Assembly: GCF_036373705.1 (NCBI RefSeq)
Contig: NC_089864.1
Location: 3,094,501-3,158,500, forward strand
Reading direction: 5' to 3'
Length of the DNA stretch: 64,000 nt
Source: Amia ocellicauda
Lineage: Eukaryota; Chordata; Actinopteri; Amiiformes; Amiidae
Shown: piece by piece, positions 48,601-59,797 of the stretch
Layout of the letters: every line of letters begins with the position of its first letter
How positions within the stretch are numbered: the stretch's first letter is position 1
The notes under the pieces: model-generated
Told to the model about the DNA's origin: nothing
Seen by the model: the letters and a program-made list of their open reading frames with translations, nothing else
The model's database searches: none
Position numbers and translations under genes: made by a program

Positions 48601-51600
48601 GGAGGTCAGAGGTCATGTGAGCCCTGCTGGGCGGAGAGCAGTGGCTGTAATGCTGTGTGTGCGATCTTAAGTGAAACATGGTCTCCTCTCTCGCCTTCTC
48701 CCTCCTCTCTGTCTCTCTGTCTCAGAAGGGCAAGCCGACTCGCAGTGAAGAGGAGGATGAGAACAGCGAGGAAGAGCAGCAAGACCAGGTATGTTTGTGT
48801 TATCCCCACTCCCGATTTCTCTCTGTGCACTGTAGTATCCAGTACGTTTCTGGTGTCTATTTTCATCTCTTACTCTGTGAACTGTAAATCTACCCCCCTC
48901 TCTGTTTCTGTGTCTGTGGTTTGTACACTGTTAACCCTCTCTCTCTCTCTCTCAGGGAGATGAGGATGACGGCCCTGCCGAGGGAGAAGAGGAGGCTGGT
49001 AATGGGAAGGGTGCCGACCCTTACGCCAACCTCACCAAGAAGGAGAAAAAAAAGAAGAAGAAAATGGTACAGACCATGTCTTTTCCTGTGTGTGTGTCTG
49101 TGTGCGTGTGTAGGTATAGTTGTACTTTTTATCTGTGTGACGTTTCTTAATGCATCTCCCCTCCTGCAGATGGAGTACGAGCGGCAGGTGGAGTCAATGA
49201 AGGCCCAGAGCGCAGTGGAGGGGGATTTCTCCGTGTCCCAGGCCGAGATGTCCTCCCGACAGGCCATGCTGGAGAACGCCTCCGACATCAAGGTGAGGAG
49301 AGCCGTGCCCGTGGCTGGGGCTAGTGGCCGAGCTGGGTATTTCTCTCTCTCTCCCTCAGCACAGCGCATATTAACACTCTCTCTCTCTCCCGCGCGCTCT
49401 AGCTGGAGCGGTTCAGTATCTCTGCCCACGGGAAGGAGCTGTTTGTGAATGCCGACCTGCTCATTGTGGCTGGGAGACGCTACGGTCTGGTGGGGCCCAA
49501 TGGGTGAGAGAGAGGGGACACTACAGCACATTAACACTGCCTGACGGACTGGACACTACAGCACATTAACACTGACTGACTGGACACTACAGTACATTAA
49601 CACTGACTGACTGACTGACTGGACACTACAGTACATTAACACTGACTGACTGGACACTACAGCACATTAACACTGACTGACTGGACACTACAGTACATTA
49701 ACACTGACTGACTGACTGGACACTACAGCACATTAACACTGACTGACTGGACACTACAGTACATTAACACTGACTGACTGACTGGACACTACAGCACATT
49801 AACACTGACTGACTGGACACTACAGCACATTAACACTGACTGACTGGACACTACAGTACATTAACACTGACTGACTGACTGGACACTACAGCACATTAAC
49901 ACTGACTGACTGGACACTACAGTACATTAACACTGACTGACTGACTGGACACTACAGCACATTAACACTGACTGACTGACTGACTGGACACTACAGTACA
50001 TTAACACTGACTGACTGGACACTACAGCACATTAACACTGACTGACTGGACACTACAGTACATTAACACTGACTGACTGACTGACTGGACACTACAGTAC
50101 ATTAACACTGACTGACTGGACACTACAGCACATTAACACTGACTGACTGGACACTACAGTACATTAACACTGACTGACTGGACACTACAGTACATTAACA
50201 CTGACTGACTGACTGGACACTACAGCACATTAACACTGACTGACTGGACACTACAGTACATTAACACTGACTGACTGACTGGACACTACAGCACATTAAC
50301 ACTGCCTGACGGACTGGACACTACAGCACATTAACACTGACTGACTGGACACTACAGTACATTAACACTGACTGACTGACTGACTGGACACTACAGTACA
50401 TTAACACTGACTGACTGGACACTACAGCACATTAACACTGACTGACTGGACACTACAGCACATTAACACTGACTGACTGGACACTACAGCACATTAACAC
50501 TGACTGACTGGACACTACAGCACATTAACACTGACTGACTGGACACTACAGTACATTAACACTGACTGACTGACTGGACACTACAGCACATTAACACTGA
50601 CTGACTGGACACTACAGTACATTAACACTGACTGACTGACTGGACACTACAGCACATTAACACTGCCTGACGGACTGGACACTACAGCACATTAACACTG
50701 ACTGACTGGACACTACAGTACATTAACACTGACTGACTGACTGACTGGACACTACAGTACATTAACACTGACTGACTGGACACTACAGCACATTAACACT
50801 GACTGACTGGACACTACAGCACATTAACACTGACTGACTGGACACTACAGCACATTAACACTGACTGACTGGACACTACAGTACATTAACACTGACTGAC
50901 TGACTGGACACTACAGCACATTAACACTGACTGACTGGACACTACAGTACATTAACACTGACTGACTGACTGGACACTACAGCACATTAACACTGCCTGA
51001 CGGACTGGACACTACAGCACATTAACACTGACTGACTGGACACTACAGTACATTAACACTGACTGACTGACTGACTGGACACTACAGTACATTAACACTG
51101 ACTGACTGGACACTACAGCACATTAACACTGACTGACTGGACACTACAGTACATTAACACTGACTGACTGACTGGACACTACAGTACATTAACACTGACT
51201 GACTGACTGGACACTACAGCACATTAACACTGACTGACTGACTGGACACTACAGCACATTAACACTGACTGACTGGACACTACAGCACATTAACACTGAC
51301 TGACTGGACACTACAGTACATTAACACTGACTGACTGACTGGACACTACAGCACATTAACACTGACTGACTGACTGACTGGACACTACAGTACATTAACA
51401 CTGACTGACTGGACACTACAGCACATTAACACTGACTGACTGGACACTACAGCACATTAACACTGACTGACTGGACACTACAGTACATTAACACTGACTG
51501 ACTGACTGGACACTACAGCACATTAACACTGACTGACTGGACACTACAGTACATTAACACTGACTGACTGACTGGACACTACAGCACATTAACACTGCCT

Positions 51601-54600
51601 GACGGACTGGACACTACAGCACATTAACACTGACTGACTGGACACTACAGTACATTAACACTGACTGACTGACTGACTGGACACTACAGTACATTAACAC
51701 TGACTGACTGGACACTACAGCACATTAACACTGACTGACTGGACACTACAGTACATTAACACTGACTGACTGACTGGACACTACAGCACATTAACACTGA
51801 CTGACTGACTGGACACTACAGCACATTAACACTGACTGACTGGACACTACAGTACATTAACACTGACTGACTGACTGGACACTACAGCACATTAACACTG
51901 ACTGACTGGACACTACAGTACATTAACACTGACTGACTGACTGACTGGACACAACAGTCTATAAAAAAAAAAAATGCAATGGGGTGAAATTGAATCCCAG
52001 ACGTACCCTCGCATGCGCTCTCTCTCCCTCTCTCTCACCTCTCCCCCTCTCTCCTTCAGGAAAGGGAAGACCACTCTCCTGAAGCACATCGCCAACAGAG
52101 CACTCAACATCCCCCCCAACATCGACGTGCTGCTGTGTGAGCAAGGTCTGTCTGTTGGTCTGTCTCTGCGCAGGGTTAGCGTACTGCTGTGCTTTCCCCG
52201 CCTCATTACCCCTCTGTCTCAGTGCAGTGTGACTGACTCCCTCTCTCCCTCTCTCCTCAGAGGTGATTGCCGATGACACCCCTGCGGTGCAGGCGGTGCT
52301 GAAGGCCGACACCAAGAGGCTCAAGCTGCTGGAGGAGGAGAGACAGTTGCAGGCCCTGCTGGAGAGAGGAGAGGACGCGGCCGGAGAGAGACTTGAGAAG
52401 GTGAGGGAGGGCCTGTGGACACACTGGGGATGGAGAGGGAGGAAGTGTAGTGTTCAGTCAGTCCTTGCTTCCTTTAACTGACTACCGCTCTCTCCCCGCT
52501 TCAGGTGTATGAGGAGCTGCGGGCGATCGGGGCGGCGGCAGCGGAGGCGAAGGCGAGGCGGATCCTGGCGGGTCTGAGCTTCACCCCCGAGATGCAGAAC
52601 CGGCCCACCAAGAAGTTCTCTGGCGGCTGGAGGATGCGAGTCTCCCTGGCCAGGTGTGACCCTCCCAGAGCCTGATGCTGTGCGCTGTGTCACAGTGCTG
52701 TCTCTGTCGGTCTGTATCTTTGCTGTCCATGGGGTGTTAACGTGGCCTGTGTGTTTCAGAGCCCTCTTCATGGAGCCCACTCTGCTGATGCTGGACGAGC
52801 CCACGAACCACCTGGACCTCAACGCCGTCATCTGGCTCAACAAGTGAGTGTGTGTGTCTGTGAGTTTCTCTGCTACAACAGCGCTGGCAGTTCCGGTCTT
52901 CAGGGGTGGTGAAGGGGTTTCTGCCCTTCTTCCACTTCTTATTCCCCCTCTCCCTCCCTCAGTTACCTGCAGGGCTGGAAGAAGACTCTGCTCATAGTGT
53001 CCCACGACCAGAGCTTCCTGGACGACGTGTGTACTGACATCATGCACCTGGACAACCAGAAGCTGTACTACTACAGAGGCAACTACTGTGAGTGTGTTCT
53101 GTCTGTCTGTCCCTGTGTCCTACTGTCCTACTGCTTTGGGTGCGGCCTGTCTGTCCCTGTGTCCTACTGTCCTACTGCTGTGAGTGCGGCCTGTCTGTCT
53201 GTGCCTGTGTCCTACTGCTGTGAGTGCGGCCTGCCAGTCCCTGTGTCGTACTGTCCTACTGTTGTGAGTGTGGCCTGTCTGTCTGTATCTGTTTCCTACT
53301 GCTGTGGGTGCGGCCTGTCTGTCTCTGTGTCCTTCTGCTGTGTAACAGGTGTAGTGCTGTACCTCTGTGATGCAGTCTGTGACCTTTATCATGCTACCCA
53401 TGAATGTGGCACCTCCGCTGACCCCTGTACTGCATCTTAGTGCACACTGGCAGTGTGTAGCAGCTTATACACTTCACTCACTCTCCTCCTGTTCCCTGTC
53501 TCCATCTCTCCTTCCTTCCCTCCCTCTCACAGTGACGTTTAAGAAGATGTATGTGCAGAAGCAGAAGGAGATGCAGAAGCAGTACGACAAACAGGAGAAG
53601 AAGCTCAAGGACCTGAAAGCCGGGGGCAAGTCCACCAAGCAGGCGGTCAGTTCCCCCCCCATGTGCGTGTGCATGTGCGTGTGTGTCTGTGTGTGTATTG
53701 TACTGACAACACACTTTTCTCCCCCAGGAGAAGCAGGCGAAGGAGGCCCTGACCAGGAAGCAGCAGAAGGGCAGGAAGAAGACGCAGGAGGAGGAGGCGC
53801 ATGAGCCGGCCGAGCTGCTGAAGAGGCCCAAGGAGTACACCGTCAAATTCACCTTCCCCAACCCGCCGCCGCTGTCCCCGCCCATCCTGGGGCTGCACAG
53901 TAAGACTGGACACACACACACCGCCCGGCCCTGGACACTGGACGCACTACATTGCACCAAACACGCATTGCATAAAACTACACTGTACTGCACTGGGTAT
54001 ACACTGCAGACACACTGTGCAAACACTAATGCGGACACACAGGTTTCCACTGGACTGCACACATTATACAGGAGGACACACATCCCTGCACACTGTAGAG
54101 GGCCTGCACAACTATGGCCTGGACTGTAATCTACCGCACACACCGCTAATAAACATCACAGGGGGAAGCTGTGTTTTGCTGAAGCTCCCAAAACTCAGGT
54201 TCTCTCCTTCCCCTCTCTCCCCCTCTCCAGGTGTAGACTTCGGCTATGAGGGCCAGAAGCCTCTGTTCAAGAATGTGGATTTTGGAATTGACATGGAGTC
54301 CAGGAGTGAGTGAACCCGTCTGCACTGCCTCCTTCACGTGCTCTCTCTCTCTGCCTGTCTCTCTCTCTCTCTCTCTCTGCCTGTCTCTCTCTGTATTGTC
54401 CGTGAGTAACGTAGTGTGTTGTGTTGCAGTCTGTATCGTGGGGCCCAATGGAGTGGGGAAGAGTACGCTGCTGCTGCTGCTGACGGGCAAACTGACCCCG
54501 GTAAGTTCAGAGGTCAAAGGGCACTGTGTGAGTGTGACAGTGAATATTTGTCTTAGTGTATTCGTGTGAGTGTATTTTGTGTGTGAGTATCTGTGTGCGT

Positions 54601-55727
54601 TTGTGTATATGTTTCTCCACTGTTGTGACACTGGTTTTATTCTTTCAGACACGAGGCGAGATGAGGAAGAACCACAGGCTGGTGAGTTTCACTGCCCCCC
54701 CCTCTCAGTGTCAGTGTCCAGTCAGTCCTGCTGTCCCTGTATTAACTCCCCCCTCTGTCTCCCTCTGCAGAAAATCGGCTTCTTTAACCAGCAGTACGCC
54801 GACCAGCTGAACATGGAGGAGAATCCCACAGAGTACCTGATGCGGAACTTCAACCTGCCCTACCAGGACAGCCGCAAGTGCCTGGGCCGCTTCGGCCTGG
54901 AGAGCCACGCCCACACCATCCAGATCAGCAAGCTGTCGGGTACGCGCACGCACACACACTGTGTATGTCTCACTGACTGTGCAGTGACGGGTGTATTGAC
55001 TGTGTGCGTATGTGGACTGTGTTTTAGGAGGTCAGAAGGCGAGAGTGGTGTTCGCAGAGCTCTCCTGCAGACAGCCTGATGTCCTGATACTGGTGAGTGG
55101 GGAGGTGGGAGGCAGATGAGAGAGAGAGGGATGGGGAGGAGGGAGGCAGATGAGAGAGGATGCAGGTGTGAGAAAAAGGGATGGGGCGAGGAAGAGAGGA
55201 GGAGGGAGGCAGGTGTGAGAGGGATGTGGCAAGGGATGGAGAGGGGAAGTGCATGTCCAATCATGTTATACACAGTGATTGTCAAAGCTTAGTCATTGCT
55301 CTGTCTCCCTCCCCTTTCTTTATTCTCTCTTCTTTCCCTCCCTACCTTTCTTGCCAGGATGAGCCCACGAATAACCTGGATATTGAGTCCATCGATGCTT
55401 TAGCAGATGCCATCAATGAATACAAGGGGGGTGAGTGACTGTCTGTCTGTCTGTCTGTCAACCCGTCTGTCCCCCGTGTCTGTGTGGCGCTCTGACAGCG
55501 CTGGCCAATTCCTCTGGTATCGAGGGTAACAAACACTGAATCCTGCTCCCTCTCTCGCAGCGGTGCTCATCGTGAGTCACGACGCCCGTCTGATCACGGA
55601 GACGAACTGCACACTGTGGGTGGTGGAGGAGCGCTCCATCAACCAGATCGACGGGGACTTCGACGAGTACAAGAGGGAAGTGCTGGAGGCGCTGGGGGAG
55701 ACCGTCGTGCACCGGCCGCGGGAGTGA
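42786..55727 (+). CDS. ABCF1: ABCF1 (ABC50), 27 coding exons
   Basis: A cytosolic ABC ATPase without membrane domains. In human it binds eIF2 and ribosomes and promotes translation initiation. Exons (start-end): 42786-42846, 43809-43855, 44020-44097, 44349-44481, 44586-44623, 44751-44885, 45421-45522, 47968-48063, 48339-48506, 48726-48788, 48956-49066, 49170-49292, 49403-49503, 52060-52145, 52261-52400, 52505-52653, 52760-52843, 52963-53087, 53533-53645, 53728-53899, 54231-54305, 54430-54500, 54649-54681, 54771-54939, 55028-55092, 55358-55430, 55561-55727. These total 2778 nt, 925 aa. The N-terminal Lys/Glu-rich region (exons 1-11) is longer than in human (845 aa). NBD1: [30 protein letters not shown]2: [26 protein letters not shown]. 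Switch motif VSHD in both. All donors and acceptors are GT-AG and no break was seen. Confidence 0.97.
45717..47470 (-). mobile_element. Non-LTR retrotransposon (LINE) 3' portion
   Basis: Lies in ABCF1 intron 7. The minus-strand translation in several frames gives the end of a reverse transcriptase [67 protein letters not shown], and a zinc-knuckle-like [19 protein letters not shown] near the C-terminus. The 3' end (plus-strand 45717) has CGAGCTTTATTGGCATGAC. 5'-truncated and frame-damaged in several places. I do not assign a clade. Confidence 0.8.
47480..47820. repeat. Probable DNA-transposon remnant in ABCF1 intron 7
   Basis: Begins with an (ATA)n stretch and ends with ATCGTCATATTGCACAGCCC, a terminus typical of hAT-type MITEs in fish. 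The other end is not identifiable. Confidence 0.4.
49510..51955 (+). repeat. 2.4-kb minisatellite in ABCF1 intron 13
   Basis: About 70 tandem units of core GGACACTACAGCACATTAAC followed by ACTGACTGACT. Units are 31, 35 or 39 bp long, differing by whole GACT steps, and have C/T alternation in CAGCACATT versus CAGTACATT. A variant unit containing GCCTGACGGACT recurs near 49540, 50304, 50664, 50995 and 51597, showing higher-order block duplication. The array fills nearly the whole intron between exons 13 and 14. Confidence 0.98.
53096..53345 (+). repeat. Minisatellite in ABCF1 intron 18
   Basis: About seven imperfect units built from TGTCCTACTGCTGTGAGTGC and GGCCTGTCTGTC, starting directly after the exon-18 donor (GTGAGTG). 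Several units contain GTGAGTG, so the donor intronic sequence is itself repeated. Confidence 0.85.
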
Positions 55728-55951
55728 GCGCCGGAGACTGGGGGGACTGGGGGACAGCGAGACCTGTGGGGATGTGTGTGCGTGTGTGAGGGGGGTAGGA
55801 GGGACTGGGGTTTCTCTCATTATTGCCTTTTTGACTCCAGATCCAGGAGACGTGTGTATAGACTCGTGTAGATGCACAATCGGAGTGACGGTCACACTGA
55901 GAGCGAGACCCACACACACTGGAGAGAATTATTCAAATTATCGATTGCAAA

Positions 55952-55957
55952 AATAAA
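55952..55957 (+). terminator. ABCF1 poly(A) signal
   Basis: AATAAA about 225 nt after the ABCF1 stop codon at 55725-55727. Confidence 0.75.
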
Positions 55958-55959
55958 AT

Positions 55960-57255
55960 GTATTCCACCAATTAATTATGTGACTGGAAGCCGGGCTGGA
56001 ACAAATGGCAGGAGACGTGTCCCCTCTTCCCCCCAGAGACAATAATCTGCCCCCCCCCCGGTCTATAGAGTGAGGACGCAATGAGGATTATTTTTATAAC
56101 ACACAAAAACTAAAAACTTGCCAACTTCAGCCAGTGTCAATGCAAGCCTAGCCTCAGTGGGGAAAGCCACACACACTGGTTGTATTAGAGAGACACCCTC
56201 CTCCCAAGGTAAATTGGTAGCAACCGGTGCAGGATTCCAGTCATTGTTACAGAATGGGACTGTTCCATTTTCTGATCAATAGGGGGGTGTTATTGTACTG
56301 CCACAGTTGGACAGCTGTGTATTATAAAGCTGATTGACCTCTGTGACATGCTTTCCATATAACAGACACACATGATGGTATTTATATGCGATCAGAGTAG
56401 GCCGATCATGGCTGGGGGGCTGGGCGGGGGAGTACTTTGCATTTTATTGAGTTTTTTTCTTTTATGAGCTTTGAAATGTTTTGATGGGGGGGGGAACTAA
56501 TAATAAATGTGAATTAAATAATAAATAAAAGGCCTTTTGCATCAATCTTGCGGTCTGTTTTATTTTATTCCACTTATTTGATGTTTCACAAGAGGTGTTG
56601 TTAAGGAACAGATTAAAACCTGTTCAAAATTTACTGTCCGCCCGCTGTGCCTCACTGGTCCAGGAGGGGACAGCAGAGTGGCCCATTGAAGTAGACTGAA
56701 TGTGTTAATAGAGATTTGATTAATTCATAGCTTTTTGCTGTATGTGGGTGAACTGGCCCCACCCACATTAAAGTGTCCTGTAACATCGCTGGTAACTGAG
56801 GAGTTGAAACACTGATAATTATCTGCACAGGATTCAGTGTTTATTTAGTGTTAAGTCCCGTAGGGCAAATTATTTGAAGCCTGCTACAAAAAACACGGTA
56901 CCAAGAACAACCACATACAGCATCCAATACAATTTCTGCAACACAAACAGAATGCAAAACCAAACCTGCACAAAAATGCACAATAATAAAAAGCACTTAT
57001 GCCATCTGTGATGCAGTCTATTTAACAAGTTGATGTCTGAGGGAATGTATGACTATACCCATTAGTCTTGATCTGGGGCAGCCTGAATCAGGTACCAGAG
57101 GGCAGGGTAGTGAACTCTGAATGTAGGGATGTTCCCCATCAGAAACACAGGCTCTAGGGAAAGCCCAGGTAATTCTACCAAACAATTCAGGCATGTGTGC
57201 CACATAGCCTCCTGTAATCGCACTGCATCATCTGTCTCAAGATTTCAAAACCAAC
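55960..57255. other. Spacer between ABCF1 and the Tc1 element
   Basis: No gene recognised. Further AATAAA-type motifs lie near 56500-56530 and could be alternative ABCF1 3' ends. Confidence 0.4.
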
Positions 57256-57260
57256 AAATA

Positions 57261-58835
57261 CAGTGAGGGAAAAAAGTATTTGATCCCCTGCTGATTTTGT
57301 ACATTTGCCCACTGACAAGGAAATTATCAGTCTATAATTTTAATGGTAGGTGTATTTTAACAGTGAGAGACAGAATAACAACAAAAAAATCCAGAAATAC
57401 GCATTTCAAAAAAGGTATACATTGATTTGCATGTTAATGAGGGAAATAAGTATTTGATCCCCTATCAATCAGCAAGATTTCTGGCTCCCAGGTGTCTTTT
57501 ATACAGGTAACGAGCTGAGATTAGGAGCACTCTCTTAAAGGGACTCTCCTAATCTCAGCTCGTTACCTGTATAAAAAGACACCTGTCCACAGAAGCAATC
57601 AATCAATCAGATTCCAAACTCTCCACCATGGCCAAGATAAAAGAGCTGTCCAAGGATGTCAGGGACAAGATTGTAGACCTACACAAGGCTGGAATGAGCT
57701 ACAAGACCATCGCCAAGCAGCTTGGTGAGAAGGTGACAACAGTTGGTGCGATTATTCGCAAATGGAAGAAACACAAAATAACTCAGTCTCCCTCGGTCTG
57801 GGTTTCCATGCAAGATCTCACCTCGTGGAGTTTCAATGATCATGAGAACGGTGAGGAATCAGCCCAGAACTACACGGGAGGATCTTGTTAATGATCTCAA
57901 GGCAGCTGGGACCATAGTCACCAAGAAAACAATTGGTAACACACTACGCCGTGAAGGACTGAAATCCTGCAGCGCCCGCAAGGCCCCCCTGTTCAAGAAA
58001 GCACATGTACAGGCCCGTCTGAAGTTTGCCAATGAACATCTGAATGATTCAGAGGAGAACTGGGTGAAAGTGTTGTGGTCAGCTGAGACCAAAATCGAGC
58101 TCTTTGGCATCAACTCAACTCGCCGTGTTTGGAGGAGGAGGAATGACCCCAAGAACACCATCCCCATCGTCCAACATGGAGGTGGAAACATTATGCTTTG
58201 GGGGTGTTTTTCTGCTATGGGGACAGGACAACTGCACCGCATCAAAGGGACGATGGACGGGGCCATGTACCATCAAATCTTGGGTGAGAACCTCCTTCCC
58301 TCAGCCAGGGCATTGAAAATGGGTCGTGGATGGGTATTCCAGCATGACATTGACCCAAAACACACAGCCAAGGCAACAAAGGAGTGGCTCAAGAAGAAGC
58401 ACATTAAGGTCCTGGAGTGGCCTAGCCAGTCTCCAGACCTTAATCCCATAGAAAATCTGTGGAGGGAGCTGAAGGTTCTAGTTGCCAAACATCAGCCTCG
58501 AAACCTTAAGGATCTGCAAAGAGGAGTGGGACAAAATCCCTCCTGAGATGTGTGCAAACCTGGTGGCCAACTACAAGAAACGTCTGACCTCTGTGATTGC
58601 CAACAATGGTTTTGCCACCAAGTACTAAGTCAAAGGGGTCAAATACTTATTTCCCTCATTAACATGGAAATCAATGTATAACTTTTTTGAAATGCGTATT
58701 TCTGGATTTTTTTGTTGATATTCTGTCTCTCACTGTTAAAATACACCTACCATTAAAATTATAGACTGATCATTTCTTTGTCAGTGGGCAAACGTACAAA
58801 ATCAGCAGGGGATCAAATACTTTTTTTCCCCACTG
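57261..58835 (+). mobile_element. Tc1 (DD34E) element, full length with damaged transposase
   Basis: TIR start CAGTGAGGGAAAAAAGTATT with the inverse at 58785-58835, flanked by TA. Long TIRs include GATCCCCTGCTGATTTTGTA. A 5' internal palindrome (57490-57590, GAGCTGAGATTAGGAG/CTCCTAATCTCAGCTC) is typical of the family. The transposase starts at 57628 ([20 protein letters not shown]). It shifts frame near 57790, continues as [20 protein letters not shown] to [20 protein letters not shown], and shifts again near 58517, before the expected KEEWDKIP and FATKY end. Catalytic [13 protein letters not shown] and PIENLW are present (the first site reads SAE in place of SDE) with 34 residues between the second D and the E. 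Confidence 0.95.
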
Positions 58836-58839
58836 TATC

Positions 58840-59395
58840 CTACTAAAACAAAGAACACATTGACACACGGGTAGAGGTGCAGGACTGTATGAAAAGGCTC
58901 CAATTGGCTGGTTTCTCATGTTAGAAATTAAAACTGTAAAAGAGATTGGTACAAAGACAATCCAGGTTAAATGAATCAAGACTATAGAGCACACTCTACA
59001 GGTACAAAGACTTTTATAGCTTCAATGGCCACTGCATATTAGCACACAAAAGGAGCCCCCCACCCTCATTCCAGGGTAACAACTCCGGTTCCCACACCTG
59101 TACCTTTCGCAGGCGATTACAGCACCTTCCCCAAAACACGTTAAACAGTCTGAATCAATGGCTATTGTTATGCTATTGATAAGACATTAACCTCCTCCAT
59201 CCCACTGTGTCAAGGTCCTGTGAATCAGCACGCCACCCAAGAGCACTGAGGCAGACTGGACTTGCACCAAACTGTGGAATATTACCAGCGTGGCACTTTC
59301 CCAGTTTCAGTTTTATTCCTTACACAAATTATTTATAACAGATCAACAAGGGTTTTGCATTAAGCAATAAACAAATTACACAGAGTGAGTGAGGG
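58840..59395. other. Spacer downstream of MRPS18B
   Basis: No gene or repeat recognised. A minus-strand AATAAA near 59402-59407 may end MRPS18B transcripts. Confidence 0.4.
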
Positions 59396-59797
59396 ACATT
59401 TTTATTACACTTGCAATGGCAGACACACAGTATATATACATCTATTTACATGTACATTACTTTGAAAGGGGATCATTTCATAGCATTAGGAATCCAGTGA
59501 CCTTAAAACACACCCACACAGGGGAAATGTATTCACACCCTTCAACAAATTTATTCACAGATTAATTCAGTTAAATATAAAGATCACTCATTAAACTAGA
59601 CTACCAACCATCCCAAGCTGTTGACAAGGTGATTCAGCTCTAGAGAGAAAACTGAAGTTTTAATTAAATTGAGTTAAGAAACATGGGTGTGTGTGTCTGA
59701 AAAATAAAATGTCTAACTGCTGTGAGTGAATAAAAGCCATCCAATTGTATTTCAGAGGATGAAAGAAACCAACAACAAAAGTAAAAGCTGTCCCCCC

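Noticed and set aside
49510-51955. CRISPR-like array
   Set aside because: Units are directly adjacent with no unique spacers and differ by GACT steps, so it is a minisatellite. The genome is a vertebrate one.
53478-54143. Minus-strand ORF of 221 codons
   Set aside because: Antisense of ABCF1 exons 19-20 and intervening simple sequence.
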